64,000 nucleotides of DNA from Dactylonectria macrodidyma (Eukaryota; Ascomycota; Sordariomycetes; Hypocreales; Nectriaceae), in NCBI GenBank assembly GCA_020744425.1, contig JAGMUV010000042.1:62001-126000 (forward strand). The letters run 5' to 3'. Position 1 is the first letter of the stretch. Every line of letters begins with the position of its first letter. The notes under the pieces were generated by a model. The model saw nothing but the letters and a program-made list of their open reading frames with translations. It was not told the DNA's origin and ran no database searches. The position numbers and the translations under genes were made by a program. This document shows positions 36,147 to 49,516 of this stretch, in pieces.

Positions 36147-36463
36147 GTCTATAGTTATATATTAAACTTTAATATAATATTTTTTAAATTTAAAAGAATA
36201 AGTTTAGTCTTTTAAAAACCCTTTTTAATATTACTTATTATTATAATAGCTTAATAAATAGTATAAAAGAATAAAAAGAACTTAGTTTTTAAAATATAAG
36301 TTATAAAGTATTTAATTAATTATTTAATTTTTTAATTATAGGCTTTTTTAAATAATTTAAAATACTTAATATTAAAAGACTAAAGTAAATAAGATAAATA
36401 ACATACTTAATAAGTGAGTGGGCTAAACAAGTGAGTGAGCCACTTATACTATATAGCTAAAAG

Positions 36464-36656
36464 TATAACAGGAGCGTCTAGAGTGCTAGACCCAGAGTAG
36501 GGTCAATACATAACTAGGACGTATAGAGCAAGCTACAGGGACTATTAATGCGTATACGCATTTACGCACCTGCTTGCTTTCTCTTTTCTCTTTCTTATAG
36601 TATTTTTATAATATAATAGTATTACCTCTTAAATTAATTTTATCTAGCCTATAATA
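36464..36656 (+). repeat. 5' LTR of element C (193 bp)
   Basis: It begins tataacaggagcgtctagag and ends ctagcctataata. It is less mutated than the 3' copy in its first half (agtgctagacccagag versus agtactagactcagag). Confidence 0.88.
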
Positions 36657-39600
36657 TTATACTATAATTATTTATTCTTTTTACTTATATCTTAATTAAT
36701 TCTAATATATATTAATTAATTCTAATATATATTAATTAATTCTAATATATATTAATATAAAGTTAATTATTATATTAAATCTAACTATATATTTACTTAT
36801 TTATAATAAGATATAAGTATAAATAGTAAACTACTATTAATTAGAATTAATTAGTAGTTAATATAACTAAAAGCTCTAAATTAAGTATATAGAATGCTAA
36901 TAAAGAGAGTATTAATAAAGCATATTAAAAGAGTGCCTTTTATTAATAGGTCTAGTAATACTTTACTAAGTTTATAAATAAAGATAGTAAAGGGATTATT
37001 AATACAGAAAATAATAAAAAGATATTTATTAGACTTTTTATATAATTTATAATAGATTCTATTAAAGAAGATTTAAATGCTTAAATCTATAAAATTATAA
37101 ATAATAGCTGATTTATAGTTTATATAAAAGATTAGAATAAAAGATTTAAAAACCTCTTAATTAATACTAATAATATTAAATTAATAGTTTAAAAATACTC
37201 TAAAGTATAAGCCTTAATAATTTATAATTTTATTAAGTAATTAGTAATTAGAAAGTAATAAGACAAGCTTATTAAGCTATATAATAAGTATATTAAGATA
37301 ATTAAATAACTTATTAAAGAGTATAATAAAGTAATTAAGGCTAAAGCGATAGCCTATATTAAGGTAGTATAAATTAATAAAGAATTAGTATAATTAAAAG
37401 CAGTATAGTATACTATCTCTCTTTATAAAGACATACCTCTTAGGAGTAAGATAATAGCTAAGACTAAGCTATACTAAAAGCAGGAGAATGACTTACTTAA
37501 GCTTAATAATAGTAAGGAACCGGACTTTAAAGACTAACTTATTAAGGCTAGATATAAACTATAATATAATAGTATATAAGACTATTTTAAAAAGGAGGAT
37601 AAAGTATATTATATTTTTAATTATTATAAGGGTATTATAACTACTTATTTATACTCTTATATGCTTAAGAATATAAAAGAAGATGCTTTTAAGACTGCTA
37701 AAGATATCTTCTAAGCCTTAATAACCTTCTTCTAGAATAAGAATAAGAAGATTAAAGTATAAAAAGAGTTTAAGGCCTTAAGATACTATACTAATAGTAG
37801 TTAGTATAGCTTTTATATTAAGTTCTTAGCTATAGTAAATAATACTAAGATCCTTAAAAGAGATTAAAAGAGAGAGCTTTATAATAAAGTACTAATAGAA
37901 ATAAAACATACTATAGCTATATAGTGCTTTACTAAAGAGGTAAGCTTTAATACCTTTATAATAGTACTTAATAATATTATAGTAATAAAAGAGGCTTATA
38001 TAAAGACCTTAATAAAAAAAGATAGTAAGAAGACTAATAAGTTATAGACTAATAAGAGTAATAGTATTATTATTAAGAGAAGGATATTAAAAAGTTAGTA
38101 ACTTTAATACTTAAGTACTTAAAGACTAAGATTAATAGTAAATAGACTTTTAAAGACTTAAAGGTTTATAAGCTAGCTAAAGAAAGGAAGTGCTTTAAAT
38201 ATAAAAAAGTTAGCTATATTTATTAAAAGTATTTAAAAAGGGGCGAAGTGAATGAAGTTTATACTAAGACTAAGAAGGTAGAGCGAATAATTATTATTAT
38301 AATCCTTAATAAATTAGATAAATTATCTTCTGAATTAGAAAAAGATAAGTCTTAAAAGAAGTCTCCTTTTTAAGACTTAAATTATAATTACTAATCTTTA
38401 ATAAAGGCTTAATTAATATAAATAAACTACTTAATAAAGAGAAGCTCTACTATCTTTATATAATAATAAGTTTAAAGTTAGTAATTAAAGTTAAAGGTCT
38501 GTATAATACTAAAGCGAATAGTTATATCTTTATAAATAAGGATCTAGCCCTAAGAATATATTAATAACTATAGAGCTATTAAATCTTAATCTTAAGGCAA
38601 GGACTTACTATTAAAGGATATAAGAGTAAATAATAATAGATTACTTATATTATAGTAATAATACTAAATATAGATAGTAAATAATAGCTAAATTGTCTAA
38701 TATTAGAACTTAAAATGCATTAAGATCTAATTATTAAAAAGAAGTAATTTAAAAAGCATAATATAAAAATCTTTACTAAATATTACTATTTATAATAGCC
38801 TAATAATAAGCCGAAGGATTACTTTAATAATAATATTATAATACTAATATCTTTATTAAAGGGCCCTTACTATTTAAAATTAGTAGACTAAGCTAATATA
38901 AAATAATATAACTAACTAAGTATAAAATAAAAGAAAGCTTATAAAAATCAGATTCTTAAGAAAGGAGATTGCTTATTAAAGAGGCAATAGTTAGATAATA
39001 CTAAAGAGAATATAGCTAAGATAAATAGAGCATTAAAGGATATAACGCTCTCTCTTTTAATAAAGGACTTTAATACTAAGTTAATAATAATCTAAACTAA
39101 CTTACTATAGTAATTAATAATTAATACTAAGAGAGTTATAATTAAAATTAGTATTATTAGTACTAGTAGGTAGTAGGAGAGAGTGGTTAAGTAAGAGAAT
39201 ACTAAATAGATTAGTAAAGTCACTCTTTAGAAGATTAATAAGATTATTAAAGAATGACTAGAATAGAAAGAAGCTAAAGAGAAGAATCTTTATAAAGATA
39301 TACTTAAATTAAAAGAAAAGGTAGAGTTAAAATTACTTTAATAGTACTTATACTTATAATATGCCTTCTTTAAGGCTAAGTCTAATGCTTTATTACCTTA
39401 CTAACTAAGCATTAATATAAAGCTAGAATTAAAAGAGCTAATTCTTAATAGTTAGAAAGTCTTATTAATATATAAATTAAGCTTTAAATAGCTAAAAGTA
39501 ATAAAGAATTATATTAAAAAATACTTATAAAAAGGATTTATTATATTAATAAGTAATATATTATATATATTACTAGTCCTATTTATAAAAAAGAAGAATA

Positions 39601-42600
39601 ATAAATAGTATTTTTATATAGACTATAAAAAGCTTAATAAGTTAATAGTAAAAGAATATTATATACTACCTTTAATAAAAGAAACCTAGTTAAGGCTAGT
39701 AAAAGTAAAAGTATTTATAAAACTTAATATTTAATAAGCCTTCTATTAAATATAAATATCTTTAAAATCTGAGGATCTTATAACTTTTAAAACTTAATAT
39801 AATACTTATAAGTATAAAGTAATACTATTTAATTTAACTAATAGCTCTTTATACTTCTAAGCTTATATTAACTATATTCTAATAAATCTTCTAAATATCT
39901 ACTATATAATATATATTAATAATATTCTTATTTATTTAAAAAATATTAAGAATTATAAAGTATATATTAATATAGTTTTAGAATATCTAATTATAATAAG
40001 ATTATAAGTAAATATTAATAAGTCAGAATTCTATATTATAAAAACAGAATTCTTAAGCTTTATAATTATAATAAATAGGATCTAAATAGACTTAAAAAAA
40101 ATAAAAGCTATTATAAACTAAAAAGAACTAATAAATATATAAAGAGTATAGGCCTTCTTTAGGTTTTATAACTTCTATTAAAAGTTTATTAAGTTTTATA
40201 GTCAGATAGTATAACTACTTATACTATTAATAAAGAAAGGGATCTTATAAAAGTAGACTAAAGAGAAGATAATTATAATAAAGGTTATAAAGTTAGTGAT
40301 TTTATTAGCTTTATATTAGGCCTAGTATGACCCTCTTTATAATATAATTATTAAAATTAATATATTAAAAGGTATAGTAATTATAGTACTAACTTAAAAA
40401 AGTGAAAATAGAAACTAGTACTCTATAGCTTTCTTTTCTAAGATAATAAATAATATAAAAATGTATTACTTAATTTATAATTAGGAAATGCTTATAGTAG
40501 TACTAGCTTTAAAGGAATAGAATACTAAGCTCTTAAGGCTTTAATAGCAATTTCTAGTTATTACTAATTATAAAGCCCTTAAGTATTTCTTAATAAAATA
40601 ATGCTTTAATAGTAAGTAAGTATAATAAGTAAATAACTTAGTACTTTATGACTTTAAGATTACTTACTATCTAGAGTAAGAGAATATTATAGTAAATACT
40701 CTATTTTAGAAGTTATTTAAACTAGCTATATAAAAAGTATAATAAGAAGCTGTATAGAATAGAGTACTACTAAGTTAAGACTTAGTAATTAGTTCTATTA
40801 ACTATAAGGTTATAGCTAGCCCTTATACTAAGCCTGATTCTAAAGAAGAACTAGAAGTAGTATTAATTAGAGCTAAAGCTATTAAGTCCTTAGTTAGCTT
40901 TAGAAGAGAGGCTATCTAAATACTGAAAGGATAGTAGCTACTTAATGCCATCCTTTAAGCTAATAGGGCCTCTTTTTAATTATAGCCTTACTAAGAGAAT
41001 GCAGAAAAGAAGGCTGATAGTTAGATAATATATAAAGGTATGGTTTATTAGAATTAGTGCATTTTTATTTTAAATAAAAGTATTCTTTAAATACTAATTA
41101 TTAAAGAGAACTACTATAAGCTTAATATAGCTTACTTAGAATATAATAAAACTATTAGATTAATTATTAAAAGGTTTTAGTAATTAGGCTTATTAATTAA
41201 CATTAATCAGTTTTAAGTAAATTATAAGTTATATAAAAGGGCTTATATTAATAAAGATAAGACCTTTGGATTACTATATTTATTAGAAGTCCTATATTAA
41301 ATATAGTAGTATATAATAACAGACTTATATTATATATTTAAGGATAAGAATAAATATAACTATATATAAGTAGTTATTAATTAGCTTAGTAAGATTACTT
41401 TTTCTATACCTTACTATTAAATAGTAATAGTAAAGAATATTATATATATATACTACTATTATATTTATTATATTTTTAAAGTACTAGAGATAGTAATATT
41501 AAACTAAAGACTATAGTTTATTACTACTTTTATAAATAAGTTATATAAGCTTATTAGAATAAAGTAAAAACTAAGTATAGTAAAGTACTTTTAAATAAAT
41601 AAGAATATTAAGATTTATAACTAGTACTTAAACTACTAATTATAACTATTTATTAACTATTACTAAAATAATTAAAGTAAATTACTATTATTAATAGACT
41701 ATATATAAATAAATCCTTACTATAAGTTACTAAGTATAGAATTAATAAGATTATTACTTAGTTACTTATTCTAATCCTAATTTAACTAAGATAAGAGAAC
41801 TAACTTTAAGAGCTATAAAATAAAAGCTAAATATTTATTAAAAGAGAATACTTAGTAATATACTAAGCAGATTATAAACTCTATTAAAGTTACTAAGCAG
41901 AATCTTTACTAAGTATAAGAATAGCAGATCTACTAAGCTAATAAAAAGCGCTAAGAACTGGATTATATAATTAGGAATAAAGTCTGGGTTAATATATGTA
42001 GACTTATAAATATAAGACTTAGTTAAGTATTAGACTAAAGGAAAAGAGAGCTATAGACTATTATAAAATAAGTCAGGTATTTATACTACTTAGACTTACT
42101 CTCCTTATAGTATATAAACCTAACTCTATATATAAATTAGTTATAGTATTATCCTAATAATCTTATATTAAAGTAGAATAAGGACTTATTATTACCTAAG
42201 GTTATTAATAGTATTAAAGAGTATAAAGTTTATAAGGTTAAAGAATTATAATATAATAAGTATAATAAATAGCTTTAATATAAAATAGACTAAGTTAGAT
42301 ATAACTTTAATAATAAATAATACTTTATTAAAAACTTTAAAAATGCATTAATATAACTAAAGGAGTTCTATAAAGAATATTTAAAAGCACTTAGATTATT
42401 AAAGTAATTATAGGCCTAAGTTAATATAGCTATTATAAATATAGATATACTAAAGTACTCTAATAATAATTAATTAATTAAACTAAGCTAAGAGCCTAAG
42501 AAAGTATAATAGAAATAAAGAGTCTTTATTATTTAGTAATTATAAGAATTTAATAACTTATGCTTATATAGCCATTTTAAGCGCCTTAAAGAGAGAGGTA

Positions 42601-42601
42601 A

Positions 42602-42794
42602 TATAATAAAAGCGTTTAAAGTACTAGACTCAGAGTAGGGTTAATATATAACTAGGACGCATAGAGCAGGCCGTAAGGACTATTAACGCATATATATATC
42701 TATGCGCCTGCCTGCTTTCTCTTTCCTCTTTATTATAGTATTCTTATAATATAGTAGTATTACTTCTTAAGTTAATTTCATCTAGCCTATAATA
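42602..42794 (+). repeat. 3' LTR of element C (193 bp)
   Basis: It aligns without length change to 36464-36656 and is followed by the AAAAG target duplication. Confidence 0.88.
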
Positions 42795-44160
42795 AAAAGT
42801 GATAATTCTCAATTTTCCAAAATCAGCTATATAAATATAGGAATTTCAAGGAATTAAATTAAGATATCTTAATAAAAAAGTCAGTAAATAATATGTTTTC
42901 TGGAATTTTGAAAAATTAATTTAGCTTTTTAAAAATAAAATTAAGAAAAAAAACAGTGTGAATAAGATTATCTTAAATAACTATATAAATATTTTTTTTT
43001 AAAAAATATAGGAAAGTTTCTGATTATTATAATGAAATTAATGGACTTATAACTTAAATTATATACATTTTAAGCCTAGTTTAAATTTTTAAAGAATTTC
43101 TTAAAAATCGCACTTTAAGGTATAAAACTGGATTAGCTTACTCACTTGTTTAGCTCACTTACTTATTAAGTACGTTAAAGTAATATATAAAATATAATAA
43201 TATTATTCTATTTATAATATTTTTTAAAATTAATTAAATAATGACTTTTATACTTATTAAAAATTAAAAAAGAATAATAATTAATTAAAGTACTTAAGCT
43301 ATTAAAAACTTATTTTATTATTAGTCTAGCTATTTAAAGTTATTATAATAGCTTAATTACTTAGGAGATTACTTTTTTAATATTAATTAATAAAGTAATA
43401 TTAGCTTATAATTATAATAAATAACTAGATTGCTTAGCTTTTTATATTAATTACTTAAATAATTATAACTTATTCTTAGTTTTTAAGCTAGACTAATTTT
43501 AAGTTTTTATACTTATTTATACTTATAATAACTATTCTAATTATAATTATACTTATTATAAAGCCAGTCTTATTAAAATTATAAATATTAGCTAAGTTAA
43601 TACTATATTTTATAATTATATTCTTTATAAGCTTACACTAATTATAAATAATAATTAGATCTTTATATTTAGTTCTTTAATAATTATATTTATAAAAAAA
43701 ACGCATCTTAAGCTCTTAGTATTACTTAATAAAGTTAGAAGCCTAATGCTTACTAATAAGTAATATATAATAATTAGCAAGTAGTTAGTTAGCTATTTCT
43801 TTAATACTATATAATTATAGAAGAAATCTTTATAAATCTAAGTTAAGAATAAATTAAATAATAATCTATTCTTTTAGATTAAATAGCTTATATAACTTAG
43901 GGATAATATTATATTAAAACTATATACCTTTCTAGTAGTACTTTAGCTTTTTATTATAAATATAATAGATTAATATAATATATTAAATGCTTAATAATGG
44001 GTTATTTTAAAGGGCTTAATAAGTAAGAAGGATATTTCTCTCTTTATTAAATTATAATATATTTAGTAGAAATAAATTAATCAATTAAATAGCAGAAGGA
44101 GAGATTAGGAGATTTTTAAGACATTCGCTTATTTAAGACATTCGCTTATTACATATATTA

Positions 44161-44462
44161 TTTAAAATATCTTTAAAAGAAATAGCATTCTTTAAGTTAT
44201 TAGCTAATATTAATAAACAGTAGATAATATACATTATAAGTAATATAGCTATTATTAATGCGTAAAACGATTGATGTATTAAAAACTAAGGGAATACTAC
44301 TAGAACAGTTAAAGGATTTAGTAAAGGAAGGTTTAAAAGAGAAGGGATAAGAGTCTATCTATAACTAGGTTAATTAATCAATCGAGTCCTTTATGTTAAG
44401 ATAACTTAAGTAATGCAAATACATAACTATATAAAAACGTAGTAATAAAGAACGCAGTAGTG
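44161..44462 (+). repeat. U repeat copy 3, right part
   Basis: It resumes exactly where 33710-34453 stops (tttaaaatatctttaaaag ...) after the Fot1/pogo element. Homology fades at aacgcagtagtg, about 35 bp before the family's usual end. Confidence 0.7.
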
Positions 44463-44572
44463 TTATAAATAAGTCAGGACCAGGTTCCTACTAGTAGAAA
44501 TAATAAGCCTATAATTAAATCTTCTACTCTAGAAATTAGATTAGATAATTAAGACTTTATATATAATATATA

Positions 44573-44997
44573 ACGTACATGATAAGCTTGCGTGACAAAC
44601 AAGTAAGCGTGACATTCTGATTTCCACCTTAAACTGCAGTTTTAAAATAATTCTTAAAAATTCAAATTAAGCCTAAAATAAATAAGATTTTTAACCTAGC
44701 TTACTTATAAAATATATTATTTTTAAGAATTTTTTTAGATTATATATATTTATAGCGCTAGCAGTATTAAATTCGCACTGTCTATTACACTATATTTATT
44801 TATAACTAGCTTCATAATTTATTTAAAAATATAGAAAAACGACTAGCTTATTAACTTTTTAGTTAAATATCTAAAATTAATTTCCTAAAAATCTCAGAAT
44901 TATAGAGCCTGTTTTAGAAATTTTAAAGTTTACACTTTTAGATGCACAGTATAAGTGTCACGCAAGCTTGTTTGTCACGCAAGCTTATTATATACGT
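44573..44997. mobile_element. ACGT-ended MITE copy 2 (425 bp)
   Basis: It starts acgtacatgataagcttg and ends cttattatatacgt. The terminal inverted repeats are about 45 bp and hold two spaced copies of aagcttgcgtgac. TA flanks both sides (44571-44572, 44998-44999). No coding capacity. The centre has the palindromic agcgctagc also present in copy 3. Confidence 0.82.
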
Positions 44998-44999
44998 TA

Positions 45000-47900
45000 G
45001 AATTAGATTATTAAGTATTAATTACTAAAGTAAAGGAACTATAATAATATAAAATATAATAATAAGTATATCTAATAGTATAACTATTAATAATAACATC
45101 CCTTAAGTTAGATATAAAGAGAACTATAATAAGTAATAATAATTATTAGTTCTTATATTATACTAATCCTTTTTATAAGATACTAAAAATATTACTTAAA
45201 TAGTATATTAAAACTAATAGAAATCTTATTAAAAGTAGCTCTTATAAAAGTATACTTAATAAAAAAGTTTAAATCTTATAAGTAAAACTAAATAACTATA
45301 AGAAAAGCTTAAAATTCTTAAATTAATTAACTTAGAAAATCTACTTATTATAAAGAGAGTTAGAACTTTCTTTCTTAAGAATAAAAATACTAAGGTTAGA
45401 TAAACCTTTTTAGTAAAATCTAATAGATTTCTAAACCTTATAAAACTCTATTACTATATACTTAATAAATATAGTAATCTAGTTAGACTTAATGAATTAT
45501 AAGATAAAGAACCCCTTTCTAATTAGAATTCTATTAATCCGCACTAAATAAAAGAAGCTTAAAAAATAATAGAAAGGATCCTTAAGAGAGTAAGAGAACT
45601 ATAACTTCTTATAAATCTACTAAGCCTAGAGCTACTTTATACCTCCTTAGAATTAGAAATAGTAATAATAATAAAAAATAAGGACCTTTTTAAATATAAG
45701 GATCTTAAAGACTTTAAAAACTTCCTAACTACTCAGTTAGAAACTATAGTACTAGTAATAACTAAGAATAAGCTAAAAAGACCTTCTAAAAAAGGAAAAT
45801 AGCCTTTAATAAGACTAAGGGTTAGAAGCTACTTAGTAATAGTATAATTAGGCTATACACTACTAATAAATAATAATATCTCTAACTTAAAACTAAGAAA
45901 AGTCTTCTAAAGAATAACTATTTAATATAAAGAGTTATTATAAAGGATATTAAAAGCTCTTACTAATAATATATAATTTAGCCTATTAATATTAAGTTAA
46001 ACCTTTTAAATAGTAAAACTAGTATATAAATAGGAAGCATTATTAAAAGAGTTAGGATTATAAGAGTTAGGATTTAATAGAATAATTAGGCTATTATAAA
46101 GATAGAGAGTTAGAAGTTATTAAAATAAAGTTATTTCTTATAGTAAAATAGATAAGAATACTATTAAAGAAGTAAAGTAATTACTAACCTTAGTAAAGTA
46201 AGCCTATACTTAGTATTAAAAATTCTTTACTTTTAAAAATAATAGAAAAAACTATTAATATAAATTATAAAAGATAAGTAAGCTTTAGAATATAATAATA
46301 GCCCTTATTAATAGAATAAATAGTACTAATACTAAAATTAATATTATAATAAGAGACTTTAGAAAGATATTAGCCTAGTTTAATTCTATATAAAATAGTT
46401 TTAAGAATCTAAAAGAGCGCTTAATAAAGGTCTTAAGAAATATTAATATTCTTATAATATAGTTTAATAATATTACTATTTAAACAGATAGTATAATTAA
46501 TAAAGCCACTTTATTTATAAACTAACTGAATTATTATAATAAGAACCTTATAAAAGCAGACTGAATAGGAGTATAGCTAAATCTGACTTATATAGTATTA
46601 AATTATTATAACTAGTTAGTATTAAAACTTATATTAAGCAAATCTTATAGAATAACCCTAGGTTATTATTTATATATTAAGATTAAAGGCTTATATAAGC
46701 CTTCTTATAGTTAAAAAGAAGAATTTAATAACTTACTAGATAATATTAATAAAATAATAAAAATAAGAAGCTAAAGAAGTTATAAGCTATTCTTAGCTAA
46801 CTTTATAATAAGATAAGCATTCTAAATACTAATAATAATAGTAGTATTTATAACTAATAATAAGTATTTAAATAAGAAAAATTATAATATTTAGTATTTA
46901 AGTTTATTCTAGCTTAATAAAGTTAAAAGTAATAGAAGTAGTTAAGAGAATACTTATTATAATAGAAAGCAAATCATCTTTTATAATATAGAAATATAAA
47001 TAGATATAGTTAATACTTACTAAGATCTAATTAATTCTTATAAGTATGAACCTATTTTAAAAAGACTTAAAAATAACCTTCAAGAATTAGTATTAATATA
47101 ATACTCTAATTAGCTTAATAATAAGGACTAAGAGAGGCTAACTTCTAATAAAGACTTATTTCTTAATACAGTATATAAGGAATTTAATATATAATAAGAT
47201 AATATATTTAAATAGTTAATAAAAGCTAAATTTATTAAAGAGGATATTATAAGTAATAAGTATATATATAATTTTACTAATATAGTCTTTACTAAAGAAT
47301 GAGCTCTTAAAAGAATGAGTAATTACTAATTACTACTTACTATTTATACTTATTTAAATATTAAACTTAAGGCTATTATAAACTTATTAAAGAAAAGAAT
47401 AAGCTAAGTAGACTATCTTTCGTACTTTAATAATAAAAAATATAATCTTTAGAGTAAAATTAATACTAAGAAGGAAATAAATGACTTTAAACTAAAAATT
47501 ATATTTAAATCGAATATATATATAGTTTAGAAAGTATTTATAGGCTATAGAAATAAAAGAGATAATAAATCTAATAGTAAAGTAAAAAGACCTAATACTT
47601 ATTAAAAATAGAATAATTAAGATTAAAGATACTTATTAAAGTATTAAGGATATAATAACTAGGACTAAGATAAGTAAGAACGCTTATAATAGAGTTAGAA
47701 CTAACTACTATACTAATAGAAAAGATAGCCCTATTAGTAAAGCTATTAATAGAATAATTATAACTCTTTATATTATATAAATAATAAGTAAGATAACTAT
47801 AATAACTAGCTTAATAGAAATTAAGAACCAGACTGCTAAAAGTAATTATAGTAATAAGAGAATTTATTCTTAGAGTAAGAAGAAGTAATACTAAAGGATG

Positions 47901-48480
47901 ACTTATAAGATAGAAACTATAATTTAGGCTGCTTTTAATAAAACCCTTAGTACTTTTTTTATTATTAATAAGACTAATAATAAAAAGGGCTATATAGTCT
48001 AAAGTTATATTTCTATAAGGATAATAAAAGGTTTTAAAAATAATATAAAGAACTAATTATAAATAGATATTACTTTATTAATAAAGGTAATAAGTCTTTT
48101 AATAATTCAGATAGTAATACTAGTAATAATAATATAGCTAACTTAGCCTTTATTAATGCATTTTATATTATAGAAATCTTAAAGTAGTAGTATAAATCTA
48201 GCTTTAGTAAGGGTTAAATTATTAAAGCTATTAAAAGACTAGACTTTACTAAGACTTTAGAGTAAAAAGTAAATACTTACTTTTATATTTTAATTAAATT
48301 TAATAATAAAAAAGACTCTTATAAAGTGTGTTTAAATATAAGTATATTTACTATTCTAACTAATTATAACTAGTTAAAAATGTATAGAAATAAGGTAATA
48401 TAGATATATTAATTATTGAAAAAGGTAAATAGTATTAGAGCTAGTATAAAAGTAGATATAAAAGCTACTAATGCGGCTCT
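45000..48480 (+). mobile_element. Unidentified RIPed coding relic
   Basis: The plus strand is rich in TAA/TAG that fall in a single frame for long stretches. At about 47600-47850 many sit at positions where Gln would give an Asn/Gln/Tyr-rich tail, so a long protein once existed here. A late segment reads KVNTYFYILIKFNNKKDSYKVCL near 48270-48330. I cannot place the family; no reverse transcriptase or transposase block was recognised. Confidence 0.45.
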
Positions 48481-48780
48481 AGCTGGACTACAGTCCAGCC
48501 AGACTTAATAAATCGCGGCCTGGGACCTATGCAGACCAGGCCCGGCCGCGCTGGCCGGCCTAGCCTAGCCCGAGGGTATAAGAGCCCGCAAGCTATCTGT
48601 TCAGACAAGCATCACAATCGAGCAATAGACATGACTTTCTTTCCCTTCTGACCTAGTTATCTACGCTACCCTCTTTATAAGACCTCACTGTCTTCTGCCT
48701 GGATCGTCTTTATAGCCTTACCAGCTAGACCTTCTTTATAATCCGGGTTATTATAGTAGCCCTTAATCTAGACCTTCTTA
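48470..48780. other. GC-richer island with promoter-like architecture
   Basis: In the middle of the RIPed block, about 300 bp keeps near-normal composition. It holds an inverted pair ctggactacagtccag (48484-48499), GC-rich palindromic DNA (cggccgcgctggccgg), a TATA-like gtataagag at about 48576 and pyrimidine-rich sequence downstream. It looks like an LTR or promoter fragment of a retroelement, but no second copy or target duplication is visible in the window. Confidence 0.35.
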
Positions 48781-49090
48781 GGTTACTAATTTAAGGTTAT
48801 TTTATATTTTCCTTATCCTTTTTAATTACTTTATTAGAGGTTATAATAGAGTAATAAGTCTATTATTAATTAAGTATAAAGCTTAATATTAATAGATATA
48901 CTTTTTAATTACTATTACTAAATACTAAGTAAGTAAAGGATAAGAAGGCTATAAGAAGATTATAATAAAAGGATTCTATTAATTTTAAAAGTATATATAT
49001 AGTATATAAATAGGGATTATAACTAGTCTTAGAAATAGGAATATAATCTTTAAAGACCTAAGCTTAGTATATTACTAATTTAATTACTTA
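48781..49090. other. AT-rich segment between the GC-richer island and MITE copy 3
   Basis: RIPed, with no recognisable remnant. Confidence 0.4.
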
Positions 49091-49516
49091 ACGTATATAA
49101 TATATGAGTGGGATAAACAAGCGAGCGTGACACTCTGATTTTCACCTTAAATCACGATTTTTAAAAAATTATTAGAAATTCAAACTAAGCTTAAAATAGC
49201 TGAAAATTTAGCTTTAACCTATTTATAATATATATTATTTTTATGAATTTTGTTTAGATTATATATACATATAGCGCTAGCAGTATTAAACTCGCACTGT
49301 TTTTTTAGCTACTTTTATATATAATTAGCTTAATAATTTTTTTAAAAATATAAAAAAAAGACTAGCTTATTAAGCTTTTAGTTAAATATCTAAAATTAAT
49401 TTCCTAAAAATCGTAGAGCTTTATAACCTATTTTAGAAATTTTAAAGTTTATATTTTTAGCTGTATAGTATAAGTGTCATGCTTGCTTATTTGTCCCACT
49501 CGCTTATCATACACGT
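49091..49516. mobile_element. ACGT-ended MITE copy 3 (426 bp)
   Basis: It starts acgtatataatatatgagtg and ends cttatcatacacgt, with TA on both sides (49089-49090, 49517-49518). The terminal inverted repeats and internal organisation match copy 2, including the central agcgctagcagtattaaa. Confidence 0.82.

Larger units (their letters stand above)
36464..42794 (+). mobile_element. Ty3/gypsy LTR retrotransposon C, RIPed
   Basis: Direct LTRs of exactly 193 bp (36464-36656, 42602-42794) and a perfect 5-bp duplication AAAAG (36459-36463, 42795-42799) bound a 6331-bp element. A polypurine tract (aaagagagaggtaa) precedes the 3' LTR. The plus strand carries a decayed CCHC knuckle at 38191-38232 (C-F-K-x..., His and later Cys changed to Tyr), and a reverse transcriptase at about 39690-39940 that reads VKVFIKLNI and YINNILIYL, degenerate forms of F-x-K-L-D-I and Y-x-D-D-I-L-I-Y-S. 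All frames are broken by RIP. It is the youngest insertion in this nest. Confidence 0.9.
36401..43175. mobile_element. ACGT-ended MITE copy 1 (439 bp without insert), split by element C
   Basis: The left end (36401-36463, acatacttaataagtgag...) and right end (42800-43175, ...cttattaagtacgt) are inverted repeats over about 40 bp. Both contain the paired motif aagtgagtg-ggctaaa-caagtgagtg. A TA duplication flanks the whole (36399-36400, 43176-43177). Element C sits at position 63 of the MITE. Related copies are at 44573 and 49091. The TA target duplication points to a Tc1/mariner-type source. Confidence 0.7.
34456..44158 (-). mobile_element. Fot1/pogo (Tc1-mariner) transposon relic, RIPed, carrying nested insertions
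   Basis: Terminal inverted repeats of about 55 bp (left from 34456: atatatataataagcgaat; right end rc: atatatgtaataagcgaat) contain an internal tandem motif taagcgaatgtctta. A TA duplication flanks them (34454-34455 and 44159-44160), in register with an uninterrupted U repeat. The minus strand reads a decayed Fot1/pogo transposase. NFNKTGF (the D-E-T-G-F block) is at 43560-43580, followed by remnants of the N-R-E-W-V-T and G-I-N-A-x-G blocks. At the other end (about 34760-34830) the C-terminal ALSKRRR-like block and a QKD-like helix are recognisable. Without the nested U copy, MITE and gypsy element C, the transposon is about 1.85 kb, normal for Fot1. Confidence 0.82.
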
